Source: a virus. Taken from it: a stretch of DNA of 53,642 nucleotides. The position numbers and the translations under genes are program-made. The notes under the pieces were generated by a model. That model was not told the origin of the DNA. It ran no database searches and worked only from the letters and a program-made list of their open reading frames with translations. Position 1 is the first letter of the stretch. The number at the start of each line of letters is the position of its first letter. Below are positions 15,194 to 21,879 of the stretch, one piece after another. Where the stretch lies: positions 1 through 53,642 of the IMG/VR virus record IMGVR_UViG_3300020400_000008; one strand, written 5' to 3'.

Positions 15194-15354
15194 TCTATCA
15201 CCTCTACGAAGGTGTCCTCGATCGGCACCCACGGGTGGAGCCTCGCTGTCTCGCTCATGTCGAAGCACTGCTCGCACAGGTCGACCATGGGGTTGTTGCA
15301 TGGGGTCAGTATGGTGACCGCCGCTATCGCATGGTAGCAGTCGTCACAGATCAT
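15190..15354 (-). CDS. Small double-CxxC zinc protein, 54 aa
   Basis: MICDDCYHAIAAVTILTPCN, then L-C-E-Q-C-F-D-M and an acidic tail ending EVIE. CDDC at the N-terminus and CEQC about 20 residues on make a zinc ribbon. It exactly bridges two neighbours with ATGA overlaps. The function is unknown. Confidence 0.75.
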   Translation of the reverse strand: MICDDCYHAIAAVTILTPCNNPMVDLCEQCFDMSETARLHPWVPIEDTFVEVIE

Positions 15355-15686
15355 GCGCTCACCTCCATCTCCCTCAAGTCCTCGACAATCTCCAAAGCCT
15401 GCTTGAGCATCTCCTCATCAGCACTACCATTGATGGCCTCTTGGAGTGCGTGGTGCACCCAATTGAGCGCCCGCTTTGGATTTATGTTGCCTCTCTCCTC
15501 ACGGTGGAGTTCCCCGTGCATCTCCACCGCATCCCTCATGGCCCACGCCACGAAGTCGTCATAGGTCTCGTCAATGTCCGGGTCCGGTTCCCAATTGTAC
15601 CGGTACTCCACCCCGTCCACGGACACCACCGTGTCAAGGGTACCGTCGTCTATCAGTATAGGCTCGTACTCATCTTTTGTTGTCAT
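15351..15686 (-). CDS. Hypothetical protein, 111 aa
   Basis: Starts at ATG 15684-15686 (MTTKDEYEPI), 26 nt from the promoter core; an in-frame ATG at 15695 is too close to the box. The first 35 residues look beta-rich with V-S-V-D-G-V-E-Y-R-Y, the rest is a charged helical bundle. It leads a unit of six small genes. The function is unknown. Confidence 0.8.
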   Translation of the reverse strand: MTTKDEYEPILIDDGTLDTVVSVDGVEYRYNWEPDPDIDETYDDFVAWAMRDAVEMHGELHREERGNINPKRALNWVHHALQEAINGSADEEMLKQALEIVEDLREMEVSA

Positions 15687-15704
15687 GTCTCTCATCTCTC
15701 CTGT

Positions 15705-15725
15705 TTTGCTCCTTTAAGTATGAAA
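15705..15725 (-). promoter_or_regulatory. Conserved early promoter box 6
   Basis: Minus-strand TTTCATACTTAAAGGAGCAA, one base different from the consensus upstream of the core. Core end is 26 nt before ATG 15686. CAGGAGAG follows. Confidence 0.8.
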
Positions 15726-16043
15726 TCGATTGGCACCCTTGCTGTCCCTTGAATCTAAGTGTCCGGTGTATAGTCTGCACACAATACTGATGGCTGGTAG
15801 TATCTGTCTCACTACACAGTAGTCTCTACACACATATAGTAATACATACTTAGGTAAGTGTAGGATTGTTGGACTAATCCTCGTCTTATGTATGGACTAT
15901 AAATCGGACAGTCGGACGAAAGCCAACGAGCATCCGCCCATATACGCATACGCGTATGGGTCATTGGAGCCGCTGGGCATCCGCCCGCCCCGCACCGGCC
16001 CGATCGCCCATCCCTTCAAGAGGGGTAGGCATACGGGTCGTGG
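15726..16043. other. AT-rich then GC-rich intergenic segment
   Basis: I see no convincing gene. The first 170 bases are AT-rich, with TATGTATGGACTATA at 15887-15901, close to the palindrome at 21944-21960, and with CATACTTA in plus orientation at 15845 that partly matches the promoter box. From about 15920 the GC content jumps; a perfect 12-bp palindrome CATACGCGTATG lies at 15947-15958. A 73-codon open frame at 15892-16113 is rejected as coding because it runs through hairpins and has unusual composition. Confidence 0.5.
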
Positions 16044-16140
16044 CTGTCTCTCCACAATGGGAGACAGATGCAGGGAGGATAGGGGAATGCCCCTGTGGGA
16101 GAGGGGCCCGTAGGCCCCCCTCCGCTGGGGGATGGGTGCG
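16044..16140. other. Cluster of four GC-rich hairpins
   Basis: CTGTCTC (16044-16050) pairs with GAGACAG (16061-16067), extended by CC/GG around an ACAAT loop. It is followed by GGGG-AATG-CCCC, GGGCC-CGTA-GGCCC and CCCCC-TCCGCT-GGGGG. The cluster lies just beyond the stop of the minus-strand gene at 16151, so it would form the 3' end of that transcript (terminator or structured 3' UTR) or be an RNA of its own. No long T run follows on either strand. Confidence 0.5.
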
Positions 16141-16150
16141 CCCTACCGAC

Positions 16151-17026
16151 TTAGGCGGTTCCCCCCGTGATGATTCCGCAGGCGATCGCCCCTTGGTACC
16201 GGGCTCGCACTTGGTCGACCTTCTCTTTGGGGTTGACCTCTAGGCCCGCACCCTTGAGGGCTTTGAGCATGTTCGCCTTGGTGACCTGCTTCGGCTTTCG
16301 TGCCTCCGCCTTCTTGACCGTCTTGGTCCCGCCGTTGCGGGTCTTGACGGTCTTGGTCGTGGTCCCGTCGGCGTTGCCCTGCCACGTGTTGGCGGCGGCG
16401 ATGATCTTCTTCCGGCGGTTCTTCACGCTGGTGGTCTTTCCGTCGGCGTCCTTGATGACCTCGTACACGGTGTTTCCGTTCTCGTCCTTGACGACCTTAC
16501 CGCCCTTCTTGACCGGGCGCCTTTGTACGAAGGCCTCCCACCACGTGGGTCCGTTCTGGTCCTTGTGCCACTCCTTGGCCGCTGTGAACTGGTCCGTGAA
16601 GGGCCTGCTGATGCCCTCGGCGAACCATGCTTTCCCTGCGTGGGCCGCATTGATGGATGCATTCAGGTTGCGCTGGGCCGCTAGGTGCTTGGCGTATTTT
16701 CGCATGACGCCCTTGGTGAAGGCGTCGGCTAGGCCTTTGTCTGTGGTGGGTACGTCTTTTTCCGCATGGGCTAGGGCCGCTTCCACGAAGGCCCTTACGT
16801 CTGCTCGTGGGTTGGTGGCTACGTAGTTCACACGGACACGCTTTCCGTCCACTACTATTTGCTTGGTGTTCCACTTGGCCGTGGACGCACCTAGGAACAT
16901 GGGTATGCTCTCTAGGTTGTTTTTCCTACCACGCAGGTAGGCCCCCACCTCTGGGGCCATGGACGTATAGGTCCACTCTTTGTCGGTCGTTGTCTGGCTG
17001 TCGGTATGTGCTGTATTGTTCGACAC
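16151..17026 (-). CDS. Basic Ala/Lys-rich protein, 291 aa
   Basis: Not recognised. GTG at 17024-17026 is chosen (GAGGTGA 5 nt upstream, promoter box 7 behind it); ATG at MAPEVGAYLR is an alternative. Residues 25-150 look like a compact helical domain with W-N-T-K-Q-I and A-A-L-A-H-A-E-K; residues 160-250 contain W-W-E-A-F and a stretch dense in Lys, Thr and Arg (V-K-N-R-R-K-K, T-K-T-V-K-T-R); the end has a SAP/HeH-like helix pair (K-A-N-M-L-K-A-L-K-G-A-G). The GC-rich third positions and position beside the putative origin suggest a DNA-binding or replication-linked protein. The gene is richer in GC than its neighbours. Confidence 0.75.
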   Translation of the reverse strand: MSNNTAHTDSQTTTDKEWTYTSMAPEVGAYLRGRKNNLESIPMFLGASTAKWNTKQIVVDGKRVRVNYVATNPRADVRAFVEAALAHAEKDVPTTDKGLADAFTKGVMRKYAKHLAAQRNLNASINAAHAGKAWFAEGISRPFTDQFTAAKEWHKDQNGPTWWEAFVQRRPVKKGGKVVKDENGNTVYEVIKDADGKTTSVKNRRKKIIAAANTWQGNADGTTTKTVKTRNGGTKTVKKAEARKPKQVTKANMLKALKGAGLEVNPKEKVDQVRARYQGAIACGIITGGTA

Positions 17027-17048
17027 TTGTTCACCTCGTGGCTCTAGT

Positions 17049-17070
17049 ATTGCTGCTTTAAGTATGAATT
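17049..17070 (-). promoter_or_regulatory. Conserved early promoter box 7
   Basis: Minus-strand AATTCATACTTAAAGCAGCA, one mismatch (C for G after AAAG). The core ends 30 nt before the GTG at 17026. It is the first box after the strand switch. Confidence 0.8.
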
Positions 17071-17400
17071 GGTTGACGGTGATCGATTCTCGATGGTCGG
17101 TTTGGTGGATCGGCTCCCCACGTGTGGGTATAGCGGCGGCGTATAGCGTGGGCGTGTCAAAGGAGGCATCATTCAGTGCTACCCATATGGATGGGAGGGT
17201 GAACGTGGCGCAGTGGGTTCGGCTTACTGCCAAGGCCATTCGTACAGGCGTAGCCGCACGATGGGGTCGGTTCGGGGTCGGTGTGGTGTGGGTGTGGCAG
17301 TGGCCTAGCCCCGACCCCCCTGCAAAACCGCTGTACTGCGAGCCTGTGCGCACACGCCACCACACCCACCCCACGCCAGCACCACACCCACCCGACGACC
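17071..17400. other. GC-rich non-coding segment
   Basis: No gene is supported. The open frames on both strands here show no coding pattern and no coupled starts. The stretch holds GGTCGG-type runs (GGGGTCGGTTCGGGGTCGGT near 17264) and a C/A-rich tract (CACACCCACCCCACGCC near 17361). It lies directly between promoter box 7 and the TTTAGCG repeats and may belong to the same control region. Confidence 0.5.
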
Positions 17401-17497
17401 CTTTAGCGCTGGGCTTTAGCGGGGTGGGGGCAGGGGCGCAGTACCCTTTAGCGCCAAGGGGCTTAGCCGGAGGGATAGTTTAGCGCCGCCTTTAGCG
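17401..17497. repeat. Five TTTAGCG iteron-like repeats
   Basis: (C)TTTAGCG occurs at 17401, 17414, 17446, 17478 (GTTTAGCG) and 17490, all in the same orientation, with start-to-start spacings of 13, 32, 32 and 12, close to whole helical turns. The last two lie in a small hairpin (GCCGC-CTTTA-GCGGC). Direct repeats at near-helical spacing next to an AT-rich tract at the divergence point of transcription are typical of a replication origin; this is inferred. Confidence 0.6.
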
Positions 17498-17513
17498 GCT
17501 CCTTATAACCCCA

Positions 17514-17575
17514 TGCAGCGCTGCAGAAAAATTTCGGTGGGAGGCCCCTTCCGAAAAATTTTGAAAATTTTCAAG
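17514..17575. other. AT-rich palindromic tract, possible unwinding element
   Basis: TGCAGCGCTGCA (17514-17525) is a perfect palindrome. It is followed by GAAAAATTTCGG, a GC spacer and CCGAAAAATTTT, which can pair in part, and by the perfect palindrome TTGAAAATTTTCAA (17561-17574). In an otherwise GC-rich region this is the only A/T-dense stretch, placed right beside the iteron-like repeats. Confidence 0.55.
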
Positions 17576-17642
17576 TAGCGAGCCCCCTCCTGCCCCTGTA
17601 TGATGCCGGAGTTCACCCTCTTCTACAATCAGGGCCAGCACC

Positions 17643-17765
17643 TCACTGCGTCAGAACCCAGCCCGCTGCAGTGAGCAGGAACACCGCCAGAATGCCGATT
17701 TTGATGCCGAGGTCGATCAGTGCGTCGATCACGATCTTGCACATTGACCCCGCTATGGACCCCAT
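17643..17765 (-). CDS. Micro-protein with one membrane segment, 40 aa
   Basis: MGSIAGSMCKIVIDALIDLG, then I-K-I-G-I-L-A-V-F-L-L-T-A-A-G-W-V-L-T-Q. An inner ATG at 17744 would give 33 residues. The C-terminal 20 residues form one clear transmembrane helix. The outer ATG lies 25 nt from the centre of the symmetric TATA element at 17783-17795, which fits leaderless start. Holin-like or membrane-anchor roles are possible; existence of the gene is not certain. Confidence 0.4.
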   Translation of the reverse strand: MGSIAGSMCKIVIDALIDLGIKIGILAVFLLTAAGWVLTQ

Positions 17766-17782
17766 ATGCAGGCAGTCGCTGG

Positions 17783-17795
17783 GTTCATATATAAA
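17783..17795. promoter_or_regulatory. Symmetric TATA element between divergent genes
   Basis: GGTTCATATATAAAACAG contains TTCATATATAAAA centred at about 17790. The plus-strand ATG at 17817 is 27 nt downstream and the minus-strand ATG at 17765 is 25 nt away in the other direction, both at the canonical archaeal TATA-to-start distance. The core TATATA is self-complementary, so it could serve both genes. Confidence 0.5.
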
Positions 17796-17816
17796 ACAGC
17801 CATGCCACTACTACTG

Positions 17817-18008
17817 ATGGCACAGACCACAGACCCCTTTGTGAGGGCATGGCTCATGCTCAAGACCCAGCCACAGGGCATGAAGTTCACGGAGGCCGAG
17901 AAGTCGCTGATCATGTCCACGCTGACCAAGGCGATGACGAGCGGTGACCCGATCATGGAGGAGGAGGCCAGTATGCTCTTCGCCCGGTACATTGATGTCC
18001 AGAGATGA
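17817..18008 (+). CDS. Small protein with AW motif, 63 aa
   Basis: Starts at ATG 17817 (MAQTTDPFVRAWLMLKTQPQ); the ATG at 17802 lies too close to the TATA element. Residues 7-16 (P-F-V-R-A-W-L-M-L-K) match a motif shared with four other proteins of this arm. The rest is a single helical domain (F-T-E-A-E-K-S-L-I-M). No known family; possibly a small virion or packaging-associated protein. Confidence 0.65.
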   Translation: MAQTTDPFVRAWLMLKTQPQGMKFTEAEKSLIMSTLTKAMTSGDPIMEEEASMLFARYIDVQR

Positions 18009-18020
18009 TTCCGCAAGGTC

Positions 18021-18959
18021 ATGTCGGAGGTCATTCGCCTGTATGAGGTGGGTCCACGCGACGGTCTGCAGAACCTCGAGGGCGACATAACCACCGAGAA
18101 CAAGGCCAACCTCGTCGAGTTGCTGCTCGATGCGGGTCTGGACCGCATTGAGATCGGCAGTTTCGTGAATCCGAAGCACGTGCCGCAGATGGGGGACTCG
18201 AAGGACCTGTTTTTGTTGCTGCTTGATAAGGTAGGGGGGCGTGATGCGTTCTCCGTGCTCGTTCCCAACAAGAAGGGCGTTGAGATGGCCCAGAGCGTGG
18301 GTGCCGAGTTCCTCAACATCTACGTCAGCCCCTCGCCAACGTTCCTCAACGACAATCTGGGCACGTTCGAGTTGTCAGAGGTGCTTGATCGGTACGACGA
18401 GGCGCTGGAGGGCATCGATGAGAGCCGCGTCAGGGGCTACATCAGCCTCGCGTTCGACTCACCGTTCGGCGATTGGGATACCAAGGCGCTCGAGGACTGC
18501 ATCGTGTGGTGCAAGGAGAACTGCTCGACGGTCGTGCTCGCGGACACGGCTGGCATGGCCACGGAGAGCAGGCTCACCGAGGTGATCAAGATGGCGAAGC
18601 GGCACACGGACAACCTCGCCCTGCACCTGCACGAGCCACAGGTGAAGAGGATGACCTTCGACAAACTGCTGACGACGGCGTACCTCGCTGGTATCAGGGA
18701 GTTCGACACCAGCATAGGCGGTCTTGGTGGGTGTCCGTTCGTTCCGGGCAGTTTCGGCAACCTGCCGACCGAGTACATCGTGGACTGGGCCGAGTTCTAC
18801 GGCATCGAGATCGAGCAGTTCATCAGCAAGTCGAGGCTCGAGGCGGCTCGCCTGTATGCTGAGTCGATCACCGACACGCCCCTCACGGAGCGCCTGACGC
18901 GCTTCATATCAGGAAAACTGAGTGGTATTCGTCGACGCTGGATTCGTAGCGGAGCGTGA
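18021..18959 (+). CDS. HMG-CoA lyase-like enzyme
   Basis: 312 residues, about the usual length. DRE-TIM barrel aldolase family: E-V-G-P-R-D-G-L-Q-N (9-18) with the catalytic Arg13 and metal-binding Asp14, I-E-I-G-S-F-V with E44, P-K-x-V-P-Q-M-G-D (51-59), H-L-H (202-204) for the metal, and G-G-L-G-G-C-P-F (233-240) with the active-site Cys238 loop. The GPRDGLQN form separates HMG-CoA lyases from isopropylmalate and homocitrate synthases (TLRDG). HMG-CoA lyase splits HMG-CoA into acetoacetate and acetyl-CoA; HMG-CoA is also the mevalonate precursor of archaeal lipids. H-x-H is followed by Glu where Asp is usual. The last 15 residues are basic and unlike the family. It appears to be a functional auxiliary metabolic gene. 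Confidence 0.9.
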   Translation: MSEVIRLYEVGPRDGLQNLEGDITTENKANLVELLLDAGLDRIEIGSFVNPKHVPQMGDSKDLFLLLLDKVGGRDAFSVLVPNKKGVEMAQSVGAEFLNIYVSPSPTFLNDNLGTFELSEVLDRYDEALEGIDESRVRGYISLAFDSPFGDWDTKALEDCIVWCKENCSTVVLADTAGMATESRLTEVIKMAKRHTDNLALHLHEPQVKRMTFDKLLTTAYLAGIREFDTSIGGLGGCPFVPGSFGNLPTEYIVDWAEFYGIEIEQFISKSRLEAARLYAESITDTPLTERLTRFISGKLSGIRRRWIRSGA

Positions 18960-19298
18960 TCGCTGACTCATCTGCTCCTGCTCCTGCTGCTCCATCATCT
19001 CCTGCTCCTGTCGCTTCTGGTTGGCCTCTTTCAGCCTCTCGAAGGCGGAGTCACCTGCCTCCTCCGCACCCTCTCGCATGAAGAGCGGTTTGGTAGCCTT
19101 GGAGCCTGCGAGGGCACCTGCCCCCATGGCAGCGGCCCTACTGGTGAGCGCTCCCTTGATACCTGCTGCGACTGCAGGGGCGAAAGCATACTTCCTTATC
19201 TCGGGTGTGGCGACCCCTGAAAAGGAGCGGATAACACCAACTGAACGACCATATGGGAATACACTTGGGGCCGCCACGTCAAACCGGAGTGTGCGCAA
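18909..19298 (-). CDS. Hypothetical protein on the opposite strand
   Basis: The only sizeable minus-strand frame of the right arm. Its 3' end overlaps the lyase gene by 51 nt. Codon use (AAG, GAG, AGG, GCC) matches viral genes over residues about 30-110; the first 28 residues after the TTG start are doubtful. It has an Ala/Gly-rich helix (A-A-M-G-A-G-A-L-A-G), then S-A-F-E-R-L-K-E-A and a Gln/Glu-rich tail. An inner start may be used. It may be a displaced or inverted structural-gene fragment. Confidence 0.45.
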   Translation of the reverse strand: MRTLRFDVAAPSVFPYGRSVGVIRSFSGVATPEIRKYAFAPAVAAGIKGALTSRAAAMGAGALAGSKATKPLFMREGAEEAGDSAFERLKEANQKRQEQEMMEQQEQEQMSQRSRSATNPASTNTTQFS

Positions 19299-19336
19299 CT
19301 GTAAAATGCTTTAGGTGTGTATGACCTCCTAGGTGA

Positions 19337-19588
19337 GTCGCCATTGCTGAATCGTTTGACGTCTGCTTTGACCTTATCAAAGGTCAAAAAGGCCAATTCG
19401 GCTACCCGAGCGAGTCATACATCTCCCAAAGGCCTAGGAAAGTCGCGCAAGCCAAGGTTCAGCGACAGGCTAGGAAGGTCAAGACTCGCAAGACGAAGGC
19501 GAAGTACAAGAGGCAAGTCGATCGTGGAAACGTTCGTCCGAAGATGAGAAGGCAGACAGGGTTAGTAAGGGTGGCGAGATCAAGATGA
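19337..19588 (+). pseudogene. Basic protein frame without a start codon
   Basis: An 83-codon frame follows a TGA at 19334-19336 and has no ATG, GTG or TTG before the last quarter. It reads with normal viral codons: I-K-G-Q-K-G-Q-F-G-Y-P-S-E-S-Y, then a very basic part (Q-A-R-K-V-K-T-R-K-T-K-A-K-Y-K-R-Q-V). Its stop overlaps the ATG at 19585, as for real neighbours. The 5' end seems lost, perhaps by the event that placed the minus-strand frame just upstream. Rare start ATT at 19343 is the alternative. Confidence 0.5.
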
Positions 19589-19863
19589 CATCAGCATTCG
19601 AGAAGGCATGGCAGAAACTGGAGAAGGCAGCGTACGACAGTACGGACAGGGGCTACATGGACGACCCCCAGAACCCACAGGAGATGACACCGGAGGAATT
19701 GGCCCGTGCCAAGGCCAAGGAGCAGGATGACTTCACGCAGATGCTCGACGAGATGCCGGAGTTCGACGAGGACATGATGCAGCAGAGGCTCATGAACATG
19801 CCACGCGAGCAACTTATGGCCTTGGTCAGCCGAATGACGCGAGAGCAGGAGATGAGAAGATGA
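19585..19863 (+). CDS. Acidic protein with N-terminal AW motif, 92 aa
   Basis: Begins MTSAFEKAWQKLEKAAYDST, so the shared F-E-x-A-W-x-x-L-x-K motif is at residues 5-14. The rest is acidic and Met-rich (E-F-D-E-D-M-M-Q-Q-R) and helical. No known family. The stop overlaps the next ATG. Small, acidic and encoded beside virion-type genes, it could be a scaffold-like or packaged protein. Confidence 0.8.
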   Translation: MTSAFEKAWQKLEKAAYDSTDRGYMDDPQNPQEMTPEELARAKAKEQDDFTQMLDEMPEFDEDMMQQRLMNMPREQLMALVSRMTREQEMRR

Positions 19864-20417
19864 AGGACATGAAGGGCAAGAAGGGCATGACTCTGGTCAT
19901 CGCCGTCGGCAAGCCGTCACCGAAGTCACCCATGGACACGGCCAAGCCTGACAAGGACGAGAAGAAGAAGGAACTGGCCCAGCGTGGATTCGGGCGCTTA
20001 GATCCAACCACCCTAGCGATGATAGCGCAGCAGTACGGTCTCCCATACACGCAGACCAGTGACGTCAGGCCGGGAACCAACTATGATGGAAGGAGAGAGG
20101 AGATGGAAGCAGTTATGTCGAGGAGGCCACAAGAGAGGGCCCGCAACATCATCCCACTAAAGCCGAGAGAACCGGAGATGATCCAGCGATCCGACGACGC
20201 GTTCGACATGGCATGGTCCTTGATCAAGAACTACAACATGATGGGAGTGCCAGCGAGCCAGTCCATGATGACGGACCTGCAGGCTGCCCGACAGAGGGTC
20301 AACGAACTCGATGCCGCTGCTGAGATGGAGCAGGACCCACAGAGGAAGTTGCAGTTGAAGATGCAGGCCGAGCAACTCTACAACCAACTCACGATGATGA
20401 TGTCAGCACGAAGATGA
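19860..20417 (+). CDS. Hypothetical protein with AW motif, 185 aa
   Basis: A Lys-rich N-terminus (M-K-D-M-K-G-K-K-G-M), a middle with L-A-M-I-A-Q-Q-Y-G-L-P, then D-D-A-F-D-M-A-W-S-L-I-K (112-123), the shared motif, followed by a coiled-coil end (A-A-R-Q-R-V-N-E-L-D). No enzyme motif. It is probably a structural or assembly protein. Confidence 0.8.
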   Translation: MKDMKGKKGMTLVIAVGKPSPKSPMDTAKPDKDEKKKELAQRGFGRLDPTTLAMIAQQYGLPYTQTSDVRPGTNYDGRREEMEAVMSRRPQERARNIIPLKPREPEMIQRSDDAFDMAWSLIKNYNMMGVPASQSMMTDLQAARQRVNELDAAAEMEQDPQRKLQLKMQAEQLYNQLTMMMSARR

Positions 20418-21418
20418 TGGGTATGCCGTTCCGCTCAGAGAAGCAGAGACGGTATATGTTCGCAAACGAGCCTGAGATAGCCGAGAGGTGGACGAAGAAG
20501 TACGGCTCTAAGCCGGTCGGCGTCAAGAAAGCGGTCGTGATGAGGCCAAGCCCCGGCACAAGCACGTTCAGCAGCGCCGTTCTACCTGCACTCAGGGAGA
20601 GGAGAAAGAAGCCCTACCAGTACATTATGAGCCCCGGAAGGGCTGGGTCGCAGAAGATACAGGAGAGGATTGAGAGGAGGATAAAAGATCCCAAGATCAT
20701 CTCCGAGTCGATGGAGGACCCGTATCAGGGATCGCTCGAACTCGCGGAGTTCCTCGCCAGCCGGGGACTCTTTGATGACATGAGCGTTGATGACAGGCTG
20801 TACCTGCAGTCGTACCTGTCTCGACCCGGTGAGACGTACGCCGCATCAAAGAAGGACGTGGCTGCTGCCATGCCAGAGAGGAGGCGGAACCAGTTGTTCA
20901 TGAGACCGAGGGACCTCGGTGTCGTGTATCAGGTGATGAACAACCCTCGTGTCGAGTCAGGAAGGGGCATCATGCCCATCACTATCACCCCAGCCAACCC
21001 TAACAAGCCCATCCAGCCCACGTACGCGTACACGGGGGCTCCGATTGGCAGTAGTACTATACCCAGCAAAGTACAGGCAGCGCTGATGGAGAACTACGAG
21101 GACCTCATTCAACCACCCTCCTCCATCTACGACGTGCGAACCGGCGAGCCAATGGCACTCGCCTTCAGGTTGCTCAAGGAGCGCAAGTCGCCAGAGGCGA
21201 TGAGGCGCAAGTTGGAGTACGACAAGCGGTACGAGAAGACGCCCGAGCGGCGAAAGTACCAGCGCGAACTCCACGCTGAGAGACGAAAGAGGGGCATCTA
21301 CGGCACTGGTGACCACATGGACGTCAGCCACACGCAGGGTGGGAGGCTGACGCTTGAGCCCGAGCATGCGAACAGGGCGAGGCACTTCAAGGACCGGGGT
21401 ACGCTGAGGGTGGTATGA
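20414..21418 (+). CDS. Phage-type protein with HNH-like C-terminus, 334 aa
   Basis: The N-terminus M-P-F-R-S-E-K-Q-R-R-Y-M-F-A-N-E-P resembles a short domain seen in many tailed-phage proteins near head genes. The C-terminus is very basic and ends G-D-H-M-D-V-S-H, G-G-R-L-T-L-E-P, A-N-R-A-R-H-F: two His, an Asn and a Glu-Pro in an order recalling HNH nucleases and phage 'DVSH' proteins. No zinc-binding Cys are present. The nuclease function is not established. Start could be ATG 20414 or 20417. Confidence 0.7.
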   Translation: MMGMPFRSEKQRRYMFANEPEIAERWTKKYGSKPVGVKKAVVMRPSPGTSTFSSAVLPALRERRKKPYQYIMSPGRAGSQKIQERIERRIKDPKIISESMEDPYQGSLELAEFLASRGLFDDMSVDDRLYLQSYLSRPGETYAASKKDVAAAMPERRRNQLFMRPRDLGVVYQVMNNPRVESGRGIMPITITPANPNKPIQPTYAYTGAPIGSSTIPSKVQAALMENYEDLIQPPSSIYDVRTGEPMALAFRLLKERKSPEAMRRKLEYDKRYEKTPERRKYQRELHAERRKRGIYGTGDHMDVSHTQGGRLTLEPEHANRARHFKDRGTLRVV

Positions 21419-21879
21419 TGAGCCCCTTCGACCGAGCATGGACTTTGCTCAAGAGGCAGACCACGCTCGGTGAGTTTCACCCGGACCTCCCAAGCCCATA
21501 CGGCTCACACGTCATGCACTTCCATGGCACGACCCAGCCGGTGGCGCAGATGATCATGGCTGATCCCGCTGGTATCAGGCCGAAGCGAGGCGTACATGGG
21601 CATGGTGCCTATGTCAGCGATGACTACGAGATAGCGAGGAGGTATGCCAATGCAAAGGCAGTCGACCAACGTGGGTGGGATGGAACGAAGGTCAAACCAA
21701 TGGTGCTGGGTGTCAGGGAGGGTGTAAGCCGCTCTCGTAGCGAAGACAGGGAGTATGATCCAACTGTGACGATGGGAACCGAAGACTGGATGGAGGAGGG
21801 GTTCTACCCACAAGGCGTGAGGCCAGAGTACCTAACTCAGATACCAGCCGACTTCAACTGGTCAGGGGACATGCAGTAG
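21415..21879 (+). CDS. ADP-ribosyltransferase-like protein with AW motif
   Basis: 154 residues. S-P-F-D-R-A-W-T-L-L-K (3-13) is the clearest copy of the shared motif. Residues 35-40 read H-F-H-G-T-T (nicotinamide-site His37-Gly38-Thr39), and G-H-G-A-Y-V-S-D-D-Y (62-71) followed by I-A-R-R-Y-A fits the second strand of PARP/diphtheria-type ARTs (H-Y-x). The third catalytic position is unclear (Glu near 124 or Glu138). If active it would ADP-ribosylate host or viral targets; the T4 Alt protein is an example of an ART packed in the virion and injected. Confidence 0.6.
   Translation: MMSPFDRAWTLLKRQTTLGEFHPDLPSPYGSHVMHFHGTTQPVAQMIMADPAGIRPKRGVHGHGAYVSDDYEIARRYANAKAVDQRGWDGTKVKPMVLGVREGVSRSRSEDREYDPTVTMGTEDWMEEGFYPQGVRPEYLTQIPADFNWSGDMQ

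Noticed and set aside
15892-16113. Plus-strand open frame of 73 codons
   Set aside because: It crosses the hairpin cluster, has odd composition and no coupled neighbour; only a partial promoter-box match (CATACTTA at 15845) supports it.
17027-17374. Upstream extension of the 291-residue basic protein
   Set aside because: It would run through promoter box 7 and a low-complexity GC-rich segment with no coding pattern; the GTG at 17026 has a good ribosome site.
18021-18959. Isopropylmalate or homocitrate synthase
   Set aside because: The N-terminal motif is GPRDGLQN and the loop GGLGGCPF, both HMG-CoA lyase features; no regulatory domain is present.
19021-19547. Two plus-strand open frames behind the lyase gene
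   Set aside because: They mirror the minus-strand frame or the start-less basic frame and have poor codon patterns.
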